A program made the position numbers and the translations under genes. Shown here piece by piece: positions 49,000 through 60,395 of a stretch of DNA of 64,000 nucleotides; positions within the stretch are counted from its first letter, which is position 1, and each line of letters opens with the position of its first letter. This DNA comes from Lithospermum erythrorhizon (taxonomy: Eukaryota; Streptophyta; Magnoliopsida; Boraginales; Boraginaceae). The stretch covers positions 1 to 64,000 of the forward strand of contig JADFUC010002129.1 in NCBI GenBank assembly GCA_019722365.1. The letters run 5' to 3'. The notes beneath the pieces were generated by a model, which was given only the letters and a program-made list of their open reading frames with translations, was not told the DNA's origin and searched no databases.

Positions 49000-51790
49000 A
49001 GTTTATTATCTTTGTATTATTTGGATTATGTTTAATTTTCAAGTATTATTTGATTATTTGATTATGTTTGATTATTAGATTTCTATGTTTAATTTGATTA
49101 TGTTCTAATTTTATTATTTGATTATGTTTAATTTTGGATTATGTTCGAATTTGTTTATTATTTTTAGTTAGTTATTACGAATTAGTTTATTTCTAATATT
49201 TCAAATAGTTGAATAATTAATAAATTCGGTAATTGTAATGTTGAATAAATAAATAGTTATATTCGAAAGTACATCGAGTAGTTAATTTTTTCCGATTAGT
49301 TATATTCGAGTGTAATTTCGAAGTTTATTCTAGCTTAATAGTTCAAATAGTTGCCGCTTGAATAGTTGAATAGCTTGTCGCTTGAATAGTTGAATTGTTG
49401 TCGTTTGAATAGTTGAATTGCTATGGTTCGATTAGTTTATATTATGTTGAATATATAGTTGAATAAATAATATAATCAATAGCTTGAATATAAATAATAG
49501 TTGATTAGTTGTCATTTGAATAGTTTATATTATGTCAAATATCGTTGAATAGTTGAATATAGTTTAATATAGTCAATATAGCTGAATAAATAAATATATG
49601 AATAGCTTGATTAGTTGTCTTTTGAATAGTTTATATTATATTATTTGAATATAATTGAATAGTTTAATATAGTCAATATAGTTGAATAGTTGTTATAGTT
49701 GAATATAGTTTTAATATAGTTGAATAAAGTTGAATATAGCTTTTAATATATTGATTAGTTGATTAGTTGAATATAGTTTGAATAGTTGATTACTTGTCAT
49801 TTGAATAGTTTATACCGTTGAATAGTTAAATATAGTCAGTAGCTTTTGAATAGTTTATACAGCTGAGAAGCGTTGAATAGTTGTATAGTCAATAGCTGAA
49901 TTGTTGAATATTGATTAGCTTGTCGCTTGAATGGCTCAATAGTTGAATCGTTGTTGTTTTATCGATAAAATATTTCTAATGTTTCTAATTTGATTGTGCG
50001 TATGGCACGCAAGTGCAATAATAAGCAGCGGGAACGAGGTGCTCGTTGAGAATGATGGGCACGCCGACTCCTCCAAAGCGCTTCTGAGACTTCAGATAGT
50101 CAGCCGGGATGACTTCGCCCCTTCTCGTGATAGCAGTAGTCGGGCCTCCCCCACTACTTATTATCGCTTGTTGCCACACACGGGGCCGGCAAGGGTTTAT
50201 CTCTAGACCGAATTTTACGCCGGGTTCGAGTCGCCCCTACTAGGTCTCTTCCTACCGTTTCCAGAGACTCACGGGGACGACGCACGAGCCCTGCCATGTC
50301 TCGACAACGATGCGATGATGATGGCGACGGATCGGACTGGGACGCACTGCATCAAGATGCTGCACAGACGCCGCTATGCGGTGAAGATGACTCGTCTACT
50401 AGACGGTCCCCCATGGGTGGTTGAGTTGTAGACGTACATAATTCGTAAGTTTGTTAATATTGTCTAAATTTATTGAAATAGCTATATTTTTTATTTATGT
50501 TTCCTAACTTTTCACGTTTTACATTTTTACTTTAGGCTATGTGGCGGCGGCTCTGATGTGAAGAGGTTCTTCCGAGATGATGACGCGGGGGTCGACTGCC
50601 TGCCCTCGCATAAATCGATAGAGATTGGTGGACTATCCTGAAATCGCTCCAAGTAAGTATTTTGCAAAAAATCAAAAGTTGTTTAAAATATTTTAGTAAA
50701 TAGTAGTCTAATTAGATTTTGTTTTATTTGTTTCTTCGGTGAGAGATATACGATAAAAAATGGGACGTGATGAGCGTGCTCAAATCAAAGTTATTCGAGC
50801 GACCGCTGTAAGAAGCCGAGAAACTTCTTTGACGCCCATGAAGAGGGAAGCACTCTCTCGAGTACCGGATGGCGAGTCGGATTTGATTACGCAGCACTGC
50901 CTTACTGTGTACCTCCGCCGTCCGATTGGGAGCGTGATTCGGCTATCGATGGGACGAGCGCCGGCCGGATCGCGAGACAAGTAGTCGTAATCGACGAGTT
51001 CGGGCGCCAGTGGCTGATGATAAAGATCCGTTATTAAGATTTTGTGTTGAATATCTAATTAAAGTTTTCTTTTTGGGCTTTTGTTTCTGTGGAGCAGTTA
51101 AGATCAAAGCAGGAGTTCACCACCGGATATCCCTGGTTTTAAGATGAACAAGGCGGATGCGATACTCCTCGAGGAGACGGGCGAAGTTTAGTTTTTAATT
51201 CGCTGGACATGGCCTTTGTAAGTATATTAGTTTGTTCATTTTATATGTTTTTGTTTGCGGATTAAATATCGAATTGTGCTGACTCAGTTAGTTAGTTGAA
51301 TTGCTTCTTCTTCGCTTGTTCGCTTTTTATGTTTTTGTTAGTTGTGAATTGTTTATTTTTAAATATCGCATTCTTGTTATAGTTAGTTATAGTTAGTTTG
51401 AATAGTTTAGTTTGTGAATAGCTATAGTCGTGGAATAGTTATGTTATAATTTGTGAATAGTTAGTTTGTTAGTTTGTAAATAGTTATAGTTGTGGAATAG
51501 TTATGTTTGAATTGTTTAGTTTGTTTAGTTTCAGGAATAGTTAGCTTGTTATAGTTAGTTAAATATCGTTTGTTATAGCTTTAGTGTGGGCGCTTGTTTA
51601 GTTTGTTATAGCTTGAATAGTTTATTTTGTTTGTTTGAATATTTAGTTTGTTATAGTTAGTTGAAGGTTTAGTCGTTAATTGTGAATTCGTTAGTCAGGA
51701 ATAGCTAGTCGTTATAATAATTGCTTAGCTTTTATAAATAGTTATCGCTTTTGTTTGTTTATTTTTAAATATCGAGCCCTTATTAAGTAG
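49000..51790. repeat. TTGAATAG-type simple-repeat tracts in CACTA copy B
   Basis: Low-complexity stretches at 49000-49980 and 51230-51790 made of TTGAATAGTTGAATATAGTT and TTGTGAATAGTTATAG-type units. They are the reverse complement of the tracts in copy A and lie at the same places relative to the second gene: one before its start, one inside it. The inner tract may be an intron. Confidence 0.85.
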
Positions 51791-52434
51791 AACGTGTTCA
51801 AAATGTGAATGCTGTGCGTAGCTCTTCCACGAGGCCTACGGGGAGGATAAAGATCCGTACGCTTCCACCGGTGAAGGACTTCATGATTCTTACGGACGCC
51901 GCCCAGCGGATCAGCGGCGGCAAAAGCTCGTGTCGCGAGTCTGCTGCTACGAAGCCTGGCTGTAGACGATTCAGTTTATATCACTACCACCTCCGCCCAG
52001 CCGATGCCGGGTTCGAGGAGCTCAGCGGTTAAGTGCGAGGAGTGCTTAACGAAAAGAAAGAGGGCAGAAAGAGGGAGAGAAATAGAGCCCTTTGCCGAGG
52101 AGTTGGAAAATGTGAAGTCGGGACAAGGAGGAGTCAAATGAAGCGTAGAAAATCGCTGGAGGCCTATCGGCTAGGTCACGCCTATGTCAAGTTAGTACAG
52201 GGCAGCCTTTCCAGCTGACCCGTACCGACAGTACGCCAAATGATTTACACATGGTAGCTCCACGGCGATCGGATTGTTGGCCCTTACGGGAGGGACGACA
52301 CTCCACCTCAAGCATACACGCCTCACCCATGTGAGCATCGATCGAGACCCGTACATGCCCTCACACCGATTTCCCCACATCCCTGCAAAATTAAGACGGT
52401 TTCACTCTGTGATTTATACGGGCGGATTAGATTG
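50002..52434 (+). pseudogene. Second CACTA gene, copy B (TNPA-like position, uncharacterised)
   Basis: ATG at 50002 (MARKCNNK) aligns with the start of the copy A gene. Shared features include TCTCTTCCTACCGTTTC (about 50240), the MKRE segment near 50840, EDKDPYASTGEG near 51850 and the end near 52434. Charged coiled-coil-like sequence (KKEGRKRERNRAL) lies at about 52050-52100. Position upstream of the transposase suggests the regulatory or DNA-binding partner (TNPA/Ptta type), but no family motif is clear enough to name. The frame is broken in several places, and the simple-repeat tract 51230-51790 splits it. Confidence 0.5.
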
Positions 52435-52689
52435 ATACATTGTATTCTCGATAATTTGTCTTTATGTAGCTTTGTGTTTATCAGGTTATGTACATTTGAA
52501 TTTTATTGTGTTATATACTTTATTATTGAATTCTTGTGTTATGTACTTTATTATTGTGTTATGTACTTATTATTGAATTATTTGTCAGGTTTGTTTGTTT
52601 ATTGGCTATGCTTAGATGTCAGGTCGGCTTCTTGTTGTGGTTGGTGTCCTGCTTTCTGCGTGCCTGAACCGCCATTTTCATCCGGGGTT

Positions 52690-53750
52690 TTCTCGTAGGT
52701 TCACCGACCTGAGACGGTACGAGTCGGGACTTCACGGGACGGGTATAAAAAAATTACCCAATGGAGACCTGAACGGAGACGGTGTCCAAAATGGAGACGT
52801 ATGTAAGAAATGGAGACGGTTTTGAGTCAGGATTTATTAAAAAATTGCACTTTCACATTCTTAAAGTATTGTAACCCCATTCACATACGGTACTTGTATT
52901 TATTTAACAAAAAAACAATCTACACATTGTGTTATAGTATATTATATGTTTTAAATCAATCATAACTAATAACATGTTATATATTGTCGTATATTATGTT
53001 ATAACACAATCATAATCACATATACTATGATTACATTACATGCATGTATGATGTATATTATAAGATCTTTGTTCTTCACTAATGACCCATCACACGTTAA
53101 TATATCCACTAATTCAATAGTATTTACAAATATCATATCTCCAATACATTGTTATTTTCAAATATAATATCTCCACTAACAATCGTGAATCAAAATTATA
53201 AAAACCATTAAATATTGTTCAAAATGGAGACGTGATTGCACGGCCTCCACTAATAATCGTGGAATCAAAAAAATTGTAAAAAACCATTAAACAGCCTGTA
53301 ATGGAGACGGACGCGAGACGGGCCCGTCTCCATCCTCTGCCTCCATTTTATACCACTACATATCGCTCTCCATTTGTTAGACGGTATGGAGACGGCCCGC
53401 CTCCATACTGCCTCCAATAACTTTAAAATAAAGCCGACCTTAAGGCTGCCTCCATATGTATTATTATTATATTTAAGCATTATTTAAATACCCGACTCCA
53501 TCCCGTCTCCATCCTGTCTCCAATAACTTTAAAAATAAAGCCGACTCCATACCGTCTCCATATGTATTATTATTATATTTGAACATTATTTAAATACCCG
53601 ACTCCATCCTTGCCTATCATCCCTGCCTAATAACTTTAAAATAAAGCCGACTCCATACTGCCTCCATAGGTATTATTATATTTAAACATTATTTAAAGAT
53701 CTCGACTCCATCCCGTCTCCATCCCGCTACTAATTGTTCTCAAGTAAATA
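52690..53750. repeat. GGAGACGG/CCGTCTCC repeat cluster between the genes of copy B
   Basis: At 52700-52830 and 53225-53300 TGGAGACGG-type units occur in forward orientation; from 53320 to 53735 they occur as CCGTCTCCAT or CTGCCTCCA in reverse. Inside is a tandem array whose ATAACTTTAAAA units start at 53417, 53523, 53630 and 53748, a period of about 106-118 bp. This is about twice the unit length of the matching array in copy A. It lies immediately before the transposase start. Confidence 0.82.
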
Positions 53751-54028
53751 ACTTTAAAAAACAAAACAGATTAGAAACACTATCATCCACAAAAACACTA
53801 TCAAAAAACACCCCTCAACCCAAAAAAACGCACCTCCACCAAAAAACCCATCCCATCAAAAACCACTATCATCCACAAATTTAAATTGAAGATTTCGCCC
53901 AATTGTTAGTGATATTCTATCAATCACTAATTATAACCTAAGTTATTGGGTATAAGCGTACGCCATTCCACTGTCTCTTTTCTTACTATTTAGTAACCCA
54001 AATTTAATTTCAATACATTTAGTTACAA

Positions 54029-57000
54029 ATGGCTCAAGATCGTTTTCTGGATGTATATTAATCGTTATCGCGATAATAAAGGCTCGACGTGATGAATATA
54101 AGGAGCGGTGTATCAAATTTATGGATGTCATAAAAATCATTCTTGGCCAACGAGCATTGCCTGATAAAGCATGTCCGTGTCGGAGGTGTCAAAATAGAAA
54201 TGCCATTGGATTTAAAGCGTAAGCTGAAGCTACATTCCGATTAGTAATGGTTTTGTCAGGATATTCCACATGGTCTATCATGGCGAGAATTTTGCTCCTC
54301 AGATTTATTCTCCTCTGAGAATGTTGTTTCATGCATTTATGGTTGCTGCATTCACCGCTAATGTCGGGTTTCGTGGAGAATCAAAAGATATGCATACGGT
54401 CACATTTGGCTCAACTTTACGTGCATCTGCATTCACGCTTGAATTGGGGACGCCTACCACCAAGCTGTAGAAGAACCAACAGAGGAGCAAAAGCATACAT
54501 GACTACAGTCGTAAACCAAATTAAGCATGGACGGTCAGACCGACCAGACAAAGTTATCCATTACTACTCAACCTGTTACCTCAAGTCCGAAGTCGCAAAC
54601 GCCGCAGAATGCTTCCAAATTGCGGGTTTCATAATCAAGCCGTTGTAATTCGAATAACGGGAGAACATACCGGATGATTTTTAAGCGAGGCAAAAGATTG
54701 CCGAGTCCTCTATTCTTGCCCAAAATGTAAAATCGTCACACGCTGGCCAATAATCGCATGTTGTTTTGGCTGTTGTTTAAATGTTGGAATCGCAATACAA
54801 GCCAAGTGAGAGTAGATACGAGCCAAGAAGGACGGAATAAACGCACAGACATTGCGAAAGGTTTCCTTGGGTTTACTTACCATTAGGTCCGGCCTCAATC
54901 TATATATGCTCTATGAAACAAAATTTCAGATGGCCATTTTGGCACCCTGACACAAACAGAGCCCGGACGGATGACTCACTCCGAGGGACGGTGCCTGGAA
55001 GTACCTTGACGCAACATATCCAGATTTTCAAAGAAAAGGCAAGAAATGTTCGCATCGGCTCGTTCACGGTTTTAGTCCCGGCTCGGGGAAAGCTTTGGGG
55101 CGCTGGCCTCTGGCCAGCTGATCATCTCGTGTATATAATTTACCACCGTGGATTGTGTATGAAGGAACTATATATGTTCTTATCTCTAATTATACCAGTG
55201 GCCAAAAAATCCCAGAGTAGTATATTGATGTTTTCCTTTAATTGGACAACAGCCATGAGTCATGAATACTTGGTATCAGACCTTCACGCATCAAACTAAC
55301 AAAAATTTCAACTTGAGGGTTGCTTTGATGTGGACGATTAGCGATTTCCCTTTCTCTCGCATATGGAATGTTATCTCGTTGGAGCACACACGTGAGTGCT
55401 GCTTTGCCCAGACAGATGGAAAATACTCGGCATTTCGACTTTAAGCAGGCGTCGAAACATTGCCGGCTCCTATTGCCACCGGCCCTTCTTTGCCTATAGG
55501 ACATCCTTTAGAATGCAAAAAATGCCTTTAGTGGGACACAATTTATCCGCACTTCTGCACCGTAAGGAACGATTTGAGTCGATATATTCAGAGCATGCCA
55601 GCTGGTCGCGTCCTCGAATGCTTCTGTGAAAAGGTCAATATTCAAAATTATAGATAATCAAGTATAATGTTCATCAGCAACCGTGTAAGAAAAGTATATT
55701 TTGGGAGTTGAGTTATCGTTTCCAAGCATTTCAAAAAAATCGACACAACATCCACTTCACGACACGGAGAAGAAAGAATGGTGAAAATTTATTACATACA
55801 TCAGAATGATGTTCCCGGAAGCAATAAAAGATAACGAACGTCGTAGACTTGACATTCGTACTCATTGCTCGAGACTCGAGTTGCATATGCGGAAAGTCAC
55901 GTGAGAAACATAAAACCAAAAAGCTTTACTTATATTAACCCCACAAGAATGTAAAGATTTCGTGAAACGGTTGTCCCTGCCTACAATTACCCGATGGATA
56001 CGCTTCAAGCATTGCAAGACGGCAAGAAATGTGAACTTTAGCGGACTAAAAGTCATGATGTTCATATTATTGTCCAACGGTTACTTCCCTCGTAGCACTG
56101 GGCCATATCCCGCCTAAATCCCATAGCTGGGAAACAATCACAGAAATGGGTGTTTCTTTCGCTACATACGCCAACAACTCTAAACGGAACGCGTGGGAGT
56201 ACCCTTGGGCGTAATACTGCCGAGATAATTTGTAAGATGGAGAAGATATTCCCACCTTCGCTTTTTTTGATGTAACGGAACACCACTACATTTGCCATAC
56301 GGTTTTTTAAACGTGAGTGTCCCAAAGATGTATTTGGGGACGTATCTTCGAGTCGCAGCTTTTCTACCTTTATTATATTTCATACTATTTCCATATTTAC
56401 TCATCTAACTAACTTACAAATGTTTGTAGAGATATTTAGGGGCATTTGAAGAAATTAGTGTAAGTCAAAGACAATGCGGTTAAGGGTCACATGAGGCAAG
56501 TTATTTGGTCAAAGAGGTTTCAAACTTTTTGTTCAACGTGACGAGGGAAGCGGATTTAAAACCAACTTAAACTTACTCTCGGGCGGAGGCACCATGTACC
56601 GATCGATGGATGACCCCAACTCGCTTGCCATTGTTTCACTCAGACGTGGCACGCTTGTAGTGAAGCATAGATATTGATGGAAGAACTATACAACACCGCT
56701 TTCATGTGTATATTCTATGTGCAATACCGGCTACGAAACTCTTCAAGAAGTGTATATTTAGCATTTCCAATTAATCAATTCTTATGTGATATAATACTTA
56801 ACTAAACGTATAACGCTTTGTTTTAGGATCTACCATGATTGGGCTTTGATGAGTTGAACTCGGCGCGCATGTGACGCATTTGAGAAATCGCGGCGTTACT
56901 AACAATTTTAATGGTTTCAAAAAGTACGTGACGGAATAATACGATGACAATACCTTATTACCCTCGAGAATTCTTTCATTAGGTCATGTACCATAAATTA

Positions 57001-57685
57001 AAAGGTATAAAGGGTACTACATCAACGGTACTATTTTGATATCAGGCGATGGTAATAAAAAGCACTTTGGCAATACGTGTGTTTGTGTCGGGCGGTTCAC
57101 GCTACCAAGACGCATTTATCATGCCGACTACTAAGGCCTTAGAGGAGATTCGTGGTTGTCGCATTGGTTTGAAAGCCACACACCGCTGCCCCTTCAAATG
57201 TTTATGGTTTGACACTAGCAAGTGGACGCAAGTGCAATCAAGAATGGAATGGTTCAAACCAAACACAAAAAGCAAGAGGTTCTAAAGATGACCCGCTTAT
57301 CCTAGCATCTCGTGCACAACAAAGATACTATCTTCCGTATCAATGCAAAGGGAGAGATCATAGGCAACAAGTGCCCAGTTTGATCGAATCGCGCGAAGTC
57401 GCAGTCGATTGACTCATATGCAAAATGATGTCTCCGCCTGATATCAAGATATCTTCCAGTTGTATTAACAACAACCTCCTCCCCTGCCTTTGGCTGATTT
57501 AATCAATGACGCTAAGCCGTTGTCGAACCCGGCATTTTTGCTATTGTCAAGAGGAGAATCTATGCGTATCCGATCATGAGATGGTTCTGACATTTAGCCG
57601 CATCTATCCCGAACGCTACATGATTTATTGATTTGCGAAGACAACTCCTCGGAAGACAATTAAATAATCAAATATTTAAGTTACA
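54029..57685 (+). pseudogene. CACTA tnp2-type transposase, copy B (broken)
   Basis: Starts at ATG 54029 (MAQ). A transposase-associated zinc region holds ACPCRRCQNRNAIGFK (about 54168-54215), followed by YHGENF (about 54273). The core continues with YSCPKCKIVTRW (about 54710-54745), YNLPPWIVYEGTIYV (about 55135-55180), LRVALMWTISDFPF (about 55315-55356), GKYSAFRL (about 55420-55442) and KKSIFWELSY (about 55688-55717). A DUF4218-like part gives GLKVMM and FKKPYGKCS-type pieces (about 55960-56400) and a DUF4216-like part FKCLWFDTSKW (about 57195-57230) before an acidic tail ending near 57685. Together these define the CACTA tnp2 transposase. Frameshifts and stops are numerous. Confidence 0.86.
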
Positions 57686-58689
57686 AGTTTTTCATATTAA
57701 TTTGCAACTTTGTATTAAACTTCATATTGAAATGCACAAATGAAAGTATAGTAAAGTGTATTGTATTTTGTATTTATTGCTTCTTGAGCATGTGTTCAAA
57801 AACTCTGATATGTATTTATTGCTTCTTCATATCAGGTTTATGACAGTGGAGTTTGGCTCAGAAAATCAGATTTTTCTTTCCTCAGATTTATGTGAGTCCT
57901 GAAAGAGACGGAATGTAGACGGGCTCGAAATAAATTTCTTCAATCTTTTTCCGTAACGGAGACTCGAAACGGCATGACGTCCAAACGGGAGACGGGACGA
58001 GACGGTTTTTCAACTTCTATATTTCCCGCCTCTCCTAAGCAAAATTGAGGGAAATTCAAAAAAGCTACTTTTAAACGGAGTCGGACGGAGTCGGATGAGA
58101 CGGATTCCGTAATCTCATTTTCTCTATATATATCTCTTTACATTATCATCATTCTAACCATTTTTCTAAACTCCACAACATAATATCATTTTATTTTGCG
58201 TTATTAATTTCATTTCCATAATTTTATGGTCTACTAACATTAAATTTGATTTTATTTCAGAGGTGACTTTAAAAGAGGTAATTATTAATACTTTATTCAC
58301 TTTTTTATTTTGTATCTAATTTATATTTGTGAATATATTTGTAATTTATATTTGTTACTTTTGTAGGAAATACTATATTCAAGTTTCAAATAGGTAATTG
58401 GGTTTTTTATTTTAATTTTTAGGTCAATGTTTGAGCTGTTTTTATAAGTGTAAATTAATGTTTGGATGCTTATATGAATAGAATGTTTAATACGCTTTTG
58501 ATGTTTGATGTTTATATATGAATATGATGCTAATATGTTTGATGTTTAATATGTATTTGTTCTATGAATTATTATATTTTTATGTTCGAATCTTTGATGT
58601 TTTTATATTTGTTTGTACGAGTCGATGAATTAAATCTTTGATATTTGTTTTTATGATTTGATGGGTTTGGAGTAGCCATGTTCGCCATA

Positions 58690-59141
58690 TTAAAAAGAAC
58701 TGGCCGCTTAAATGCAGGCTGGGACGAGACGGGACTTTCTAATTTTGCACGGCCTTCGAACGCGGAGACGGATCGGAGTCGGATTGGGGCTTTATGTGGA
58801 AACCCGAGATCGGCTCAGCCGGTTCTATGGAGCCGGGCTTGGAGTCGGTTATATGGAGTCGGTTCGAGCGTATATGGAGTCGGGTTTTACCGATATGCGG
58901 AGACGGTCGAGTCGGGTTCTTTTGAGACGGGATCGAAGCCTGTTCTTTTGGAGACGGGTCGAGTCGCTGAAGCACCTAAATTACGCGGGCTTATTTTCTA
59001 GTCGGACGTGAGACGCGTAAAGGATTTAGAGATTCATAAAAGTGCCGGACAAGCCTCTCGAATCTAATCCCGCCTCCAATTGACAATAGAGACGGTTTGG
59101 AGACGGATCGAGCGGCCTCCTTTCCCTATTTTCTAGTAGTG
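58690..59141. repeat. Outer subterminal repeats and terminus of CACTA copy B
   Basis: Many GGAGTCGG, GGAGACGG and GAGTCGGGTT units between 58730 and 59110, then GGAGACGGATCGAGCGG and the terminus TTTTCTAGTAGTG ending at 59141. The reverse complement of the last 50 or so bases aligns, with small gaps, to 26124-26180 of copy A. Confidence 0.82.
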
Positions 59142-59359
59142 TATCTAATATGTTCTTAATATCTACTCAAGTTTTGTTTTTATTTGATCTTACACATATC
59201 TAATATGTAATTTGGTGCTCTTCTTTTTGTTGTTTATGTTCTCTTTCGATTATGTGAGTCGGCTTATTTGTAGAAAAAAAGTAGAAATAACTTGATATAT
59301 ATCCAATTGGCGCATAATTTGTAGATAAGTATTATTTGTGTGGTGCGGCATACTCACAT

Positions 59360-59608
59360 ACCTGTGGTTTCATGGCTCCATATCGCAATGTGCATTATTG
59401 GTTGGCAGATTTTTAAAATAACCTTCCACGGACAAGTGAAGAACTTTTCAATAGAGCACATGTGAAGTTGAGAAATGTCATTATTGAACGCGATTTCGAG
59501 TTCTGGGGTGACGGTTTCCAATTCTCACGTGATTTACATCTTATCCGCTTTCCAACACAAAGAAATATCGTATTGAAGCATGTGGCTATGCACAATTTTT
59601 ATTCGTGA
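59360..59608 (+). pseudogene. PIF/Harbinger transposase fragment (DDE_4 C-terminal part)
   Basis: GFMAPYRNVHYWLADF (59366-59413) is the hallmark segment of HARBI1/PIF-type DDE transposases in plants. After a one-base frame change come EELFNRAHVKLRNVIIERDF (about 59436-59495) and PTQRNIVLKH with HNF (about 59555-59605), matching the family's usual KFNHAHAQLRNVIERAFG and TQRNIVIACF-IHNF blocks. The N-terminal two-thirds with the first catalytic residues are missing and the frame is broken. Confidence 0.87.
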
Positions 59609-59609
59609 G

Positions 59610-60395
59610 TCGATAATGCATTATGTCCTTTGAATAGCTTTGATGACGAGTAGTACATGAATTTATAAGGCAATAAAATGGAGACTCTTCAATGTATCAA
59701 TACGCTTTAATACAAGATCAAATATATACGATTAATCTTACGTGATCAAATCGCCAACTGGCCAGACTTTGCTACATTATCTACTATCCAATTTTCATTA
59801 TGTATGCTTGATCAATTTATTGAATTTTATATGTTATTTTTCTGAATTTTAGACATTTATTTAATGATATTTATAATTTATTTATATTTTTAATATTTAT
59901 TTAATCATATTATTATATTTATAATCTAATTAATAATATTTATTATTTAATTATATATTATAGTATTATTTATTTAATATATGATTCATATATATAAATG
60001 AACTAAGTTAAGGAAAAATTGTCAATACAACTTAATTCGTAAGCCCTTTTTAAACTCGTTATCAAACATCTAAATATTTTCATTATTCGTATTCAGTTTA
60101 GAATTTAAATTGTATATTCAGCTTTCAATTTTCAATTTTCAGCCATAGCTTACATTTAACAAACAAAATTTCTAAGAATATAGGAAGCTAAGTTATTTGA
60201 CGGAATACTTATCCTGTAGGGAGGCACAAGCGATTAAACTATATTTCAATTTTTTAAGATTGAATTACAAATTTTATCAATGTAATTACCTTAGACAATT
60301 AAGAATATGGAATATAAGAATTTATTTTAATTTATATAAAGAGGAAAGTGAAAATAATAATATAAATAAACAAAATGAAAGACAAGGGAAATAAA
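59610..60395. other. AT-rich spacer, no gene recognised
   Basis: Extremely AT-rich sequence, perhaps the 3' non-coding part of the Harbinger remnant or MITE sequence. The only open frame, 60197-60394, has low-complexity composition and no recognisable family. Confidence 0.45.

Larger units (their letters stand above)
48330..59141 (+). mobile_element. CACTA (En/Spm) transposon copy B, rightward
   Basis: About 10.8 kb, the inverted counterpart of copy A. Order on the plus strand: a decayed inner end (possibly CACTG at 48332), subterminal GACTCC/GTCTCC motifs (48500-48700), TTGAATAG-type simple repeats, second gene (50002-52434), GGAGACGG/CCGTCTCC array (52700-53750), tnp2 transposase (54029-57685), subterminal repeats (57900-59110) and a clean right terminus TTTTCTAGTAGTG at 59129-59141. 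The element is flanked on the right by TAT; copy A is flanked on its outer side by TAA. Confidence 0.85.
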
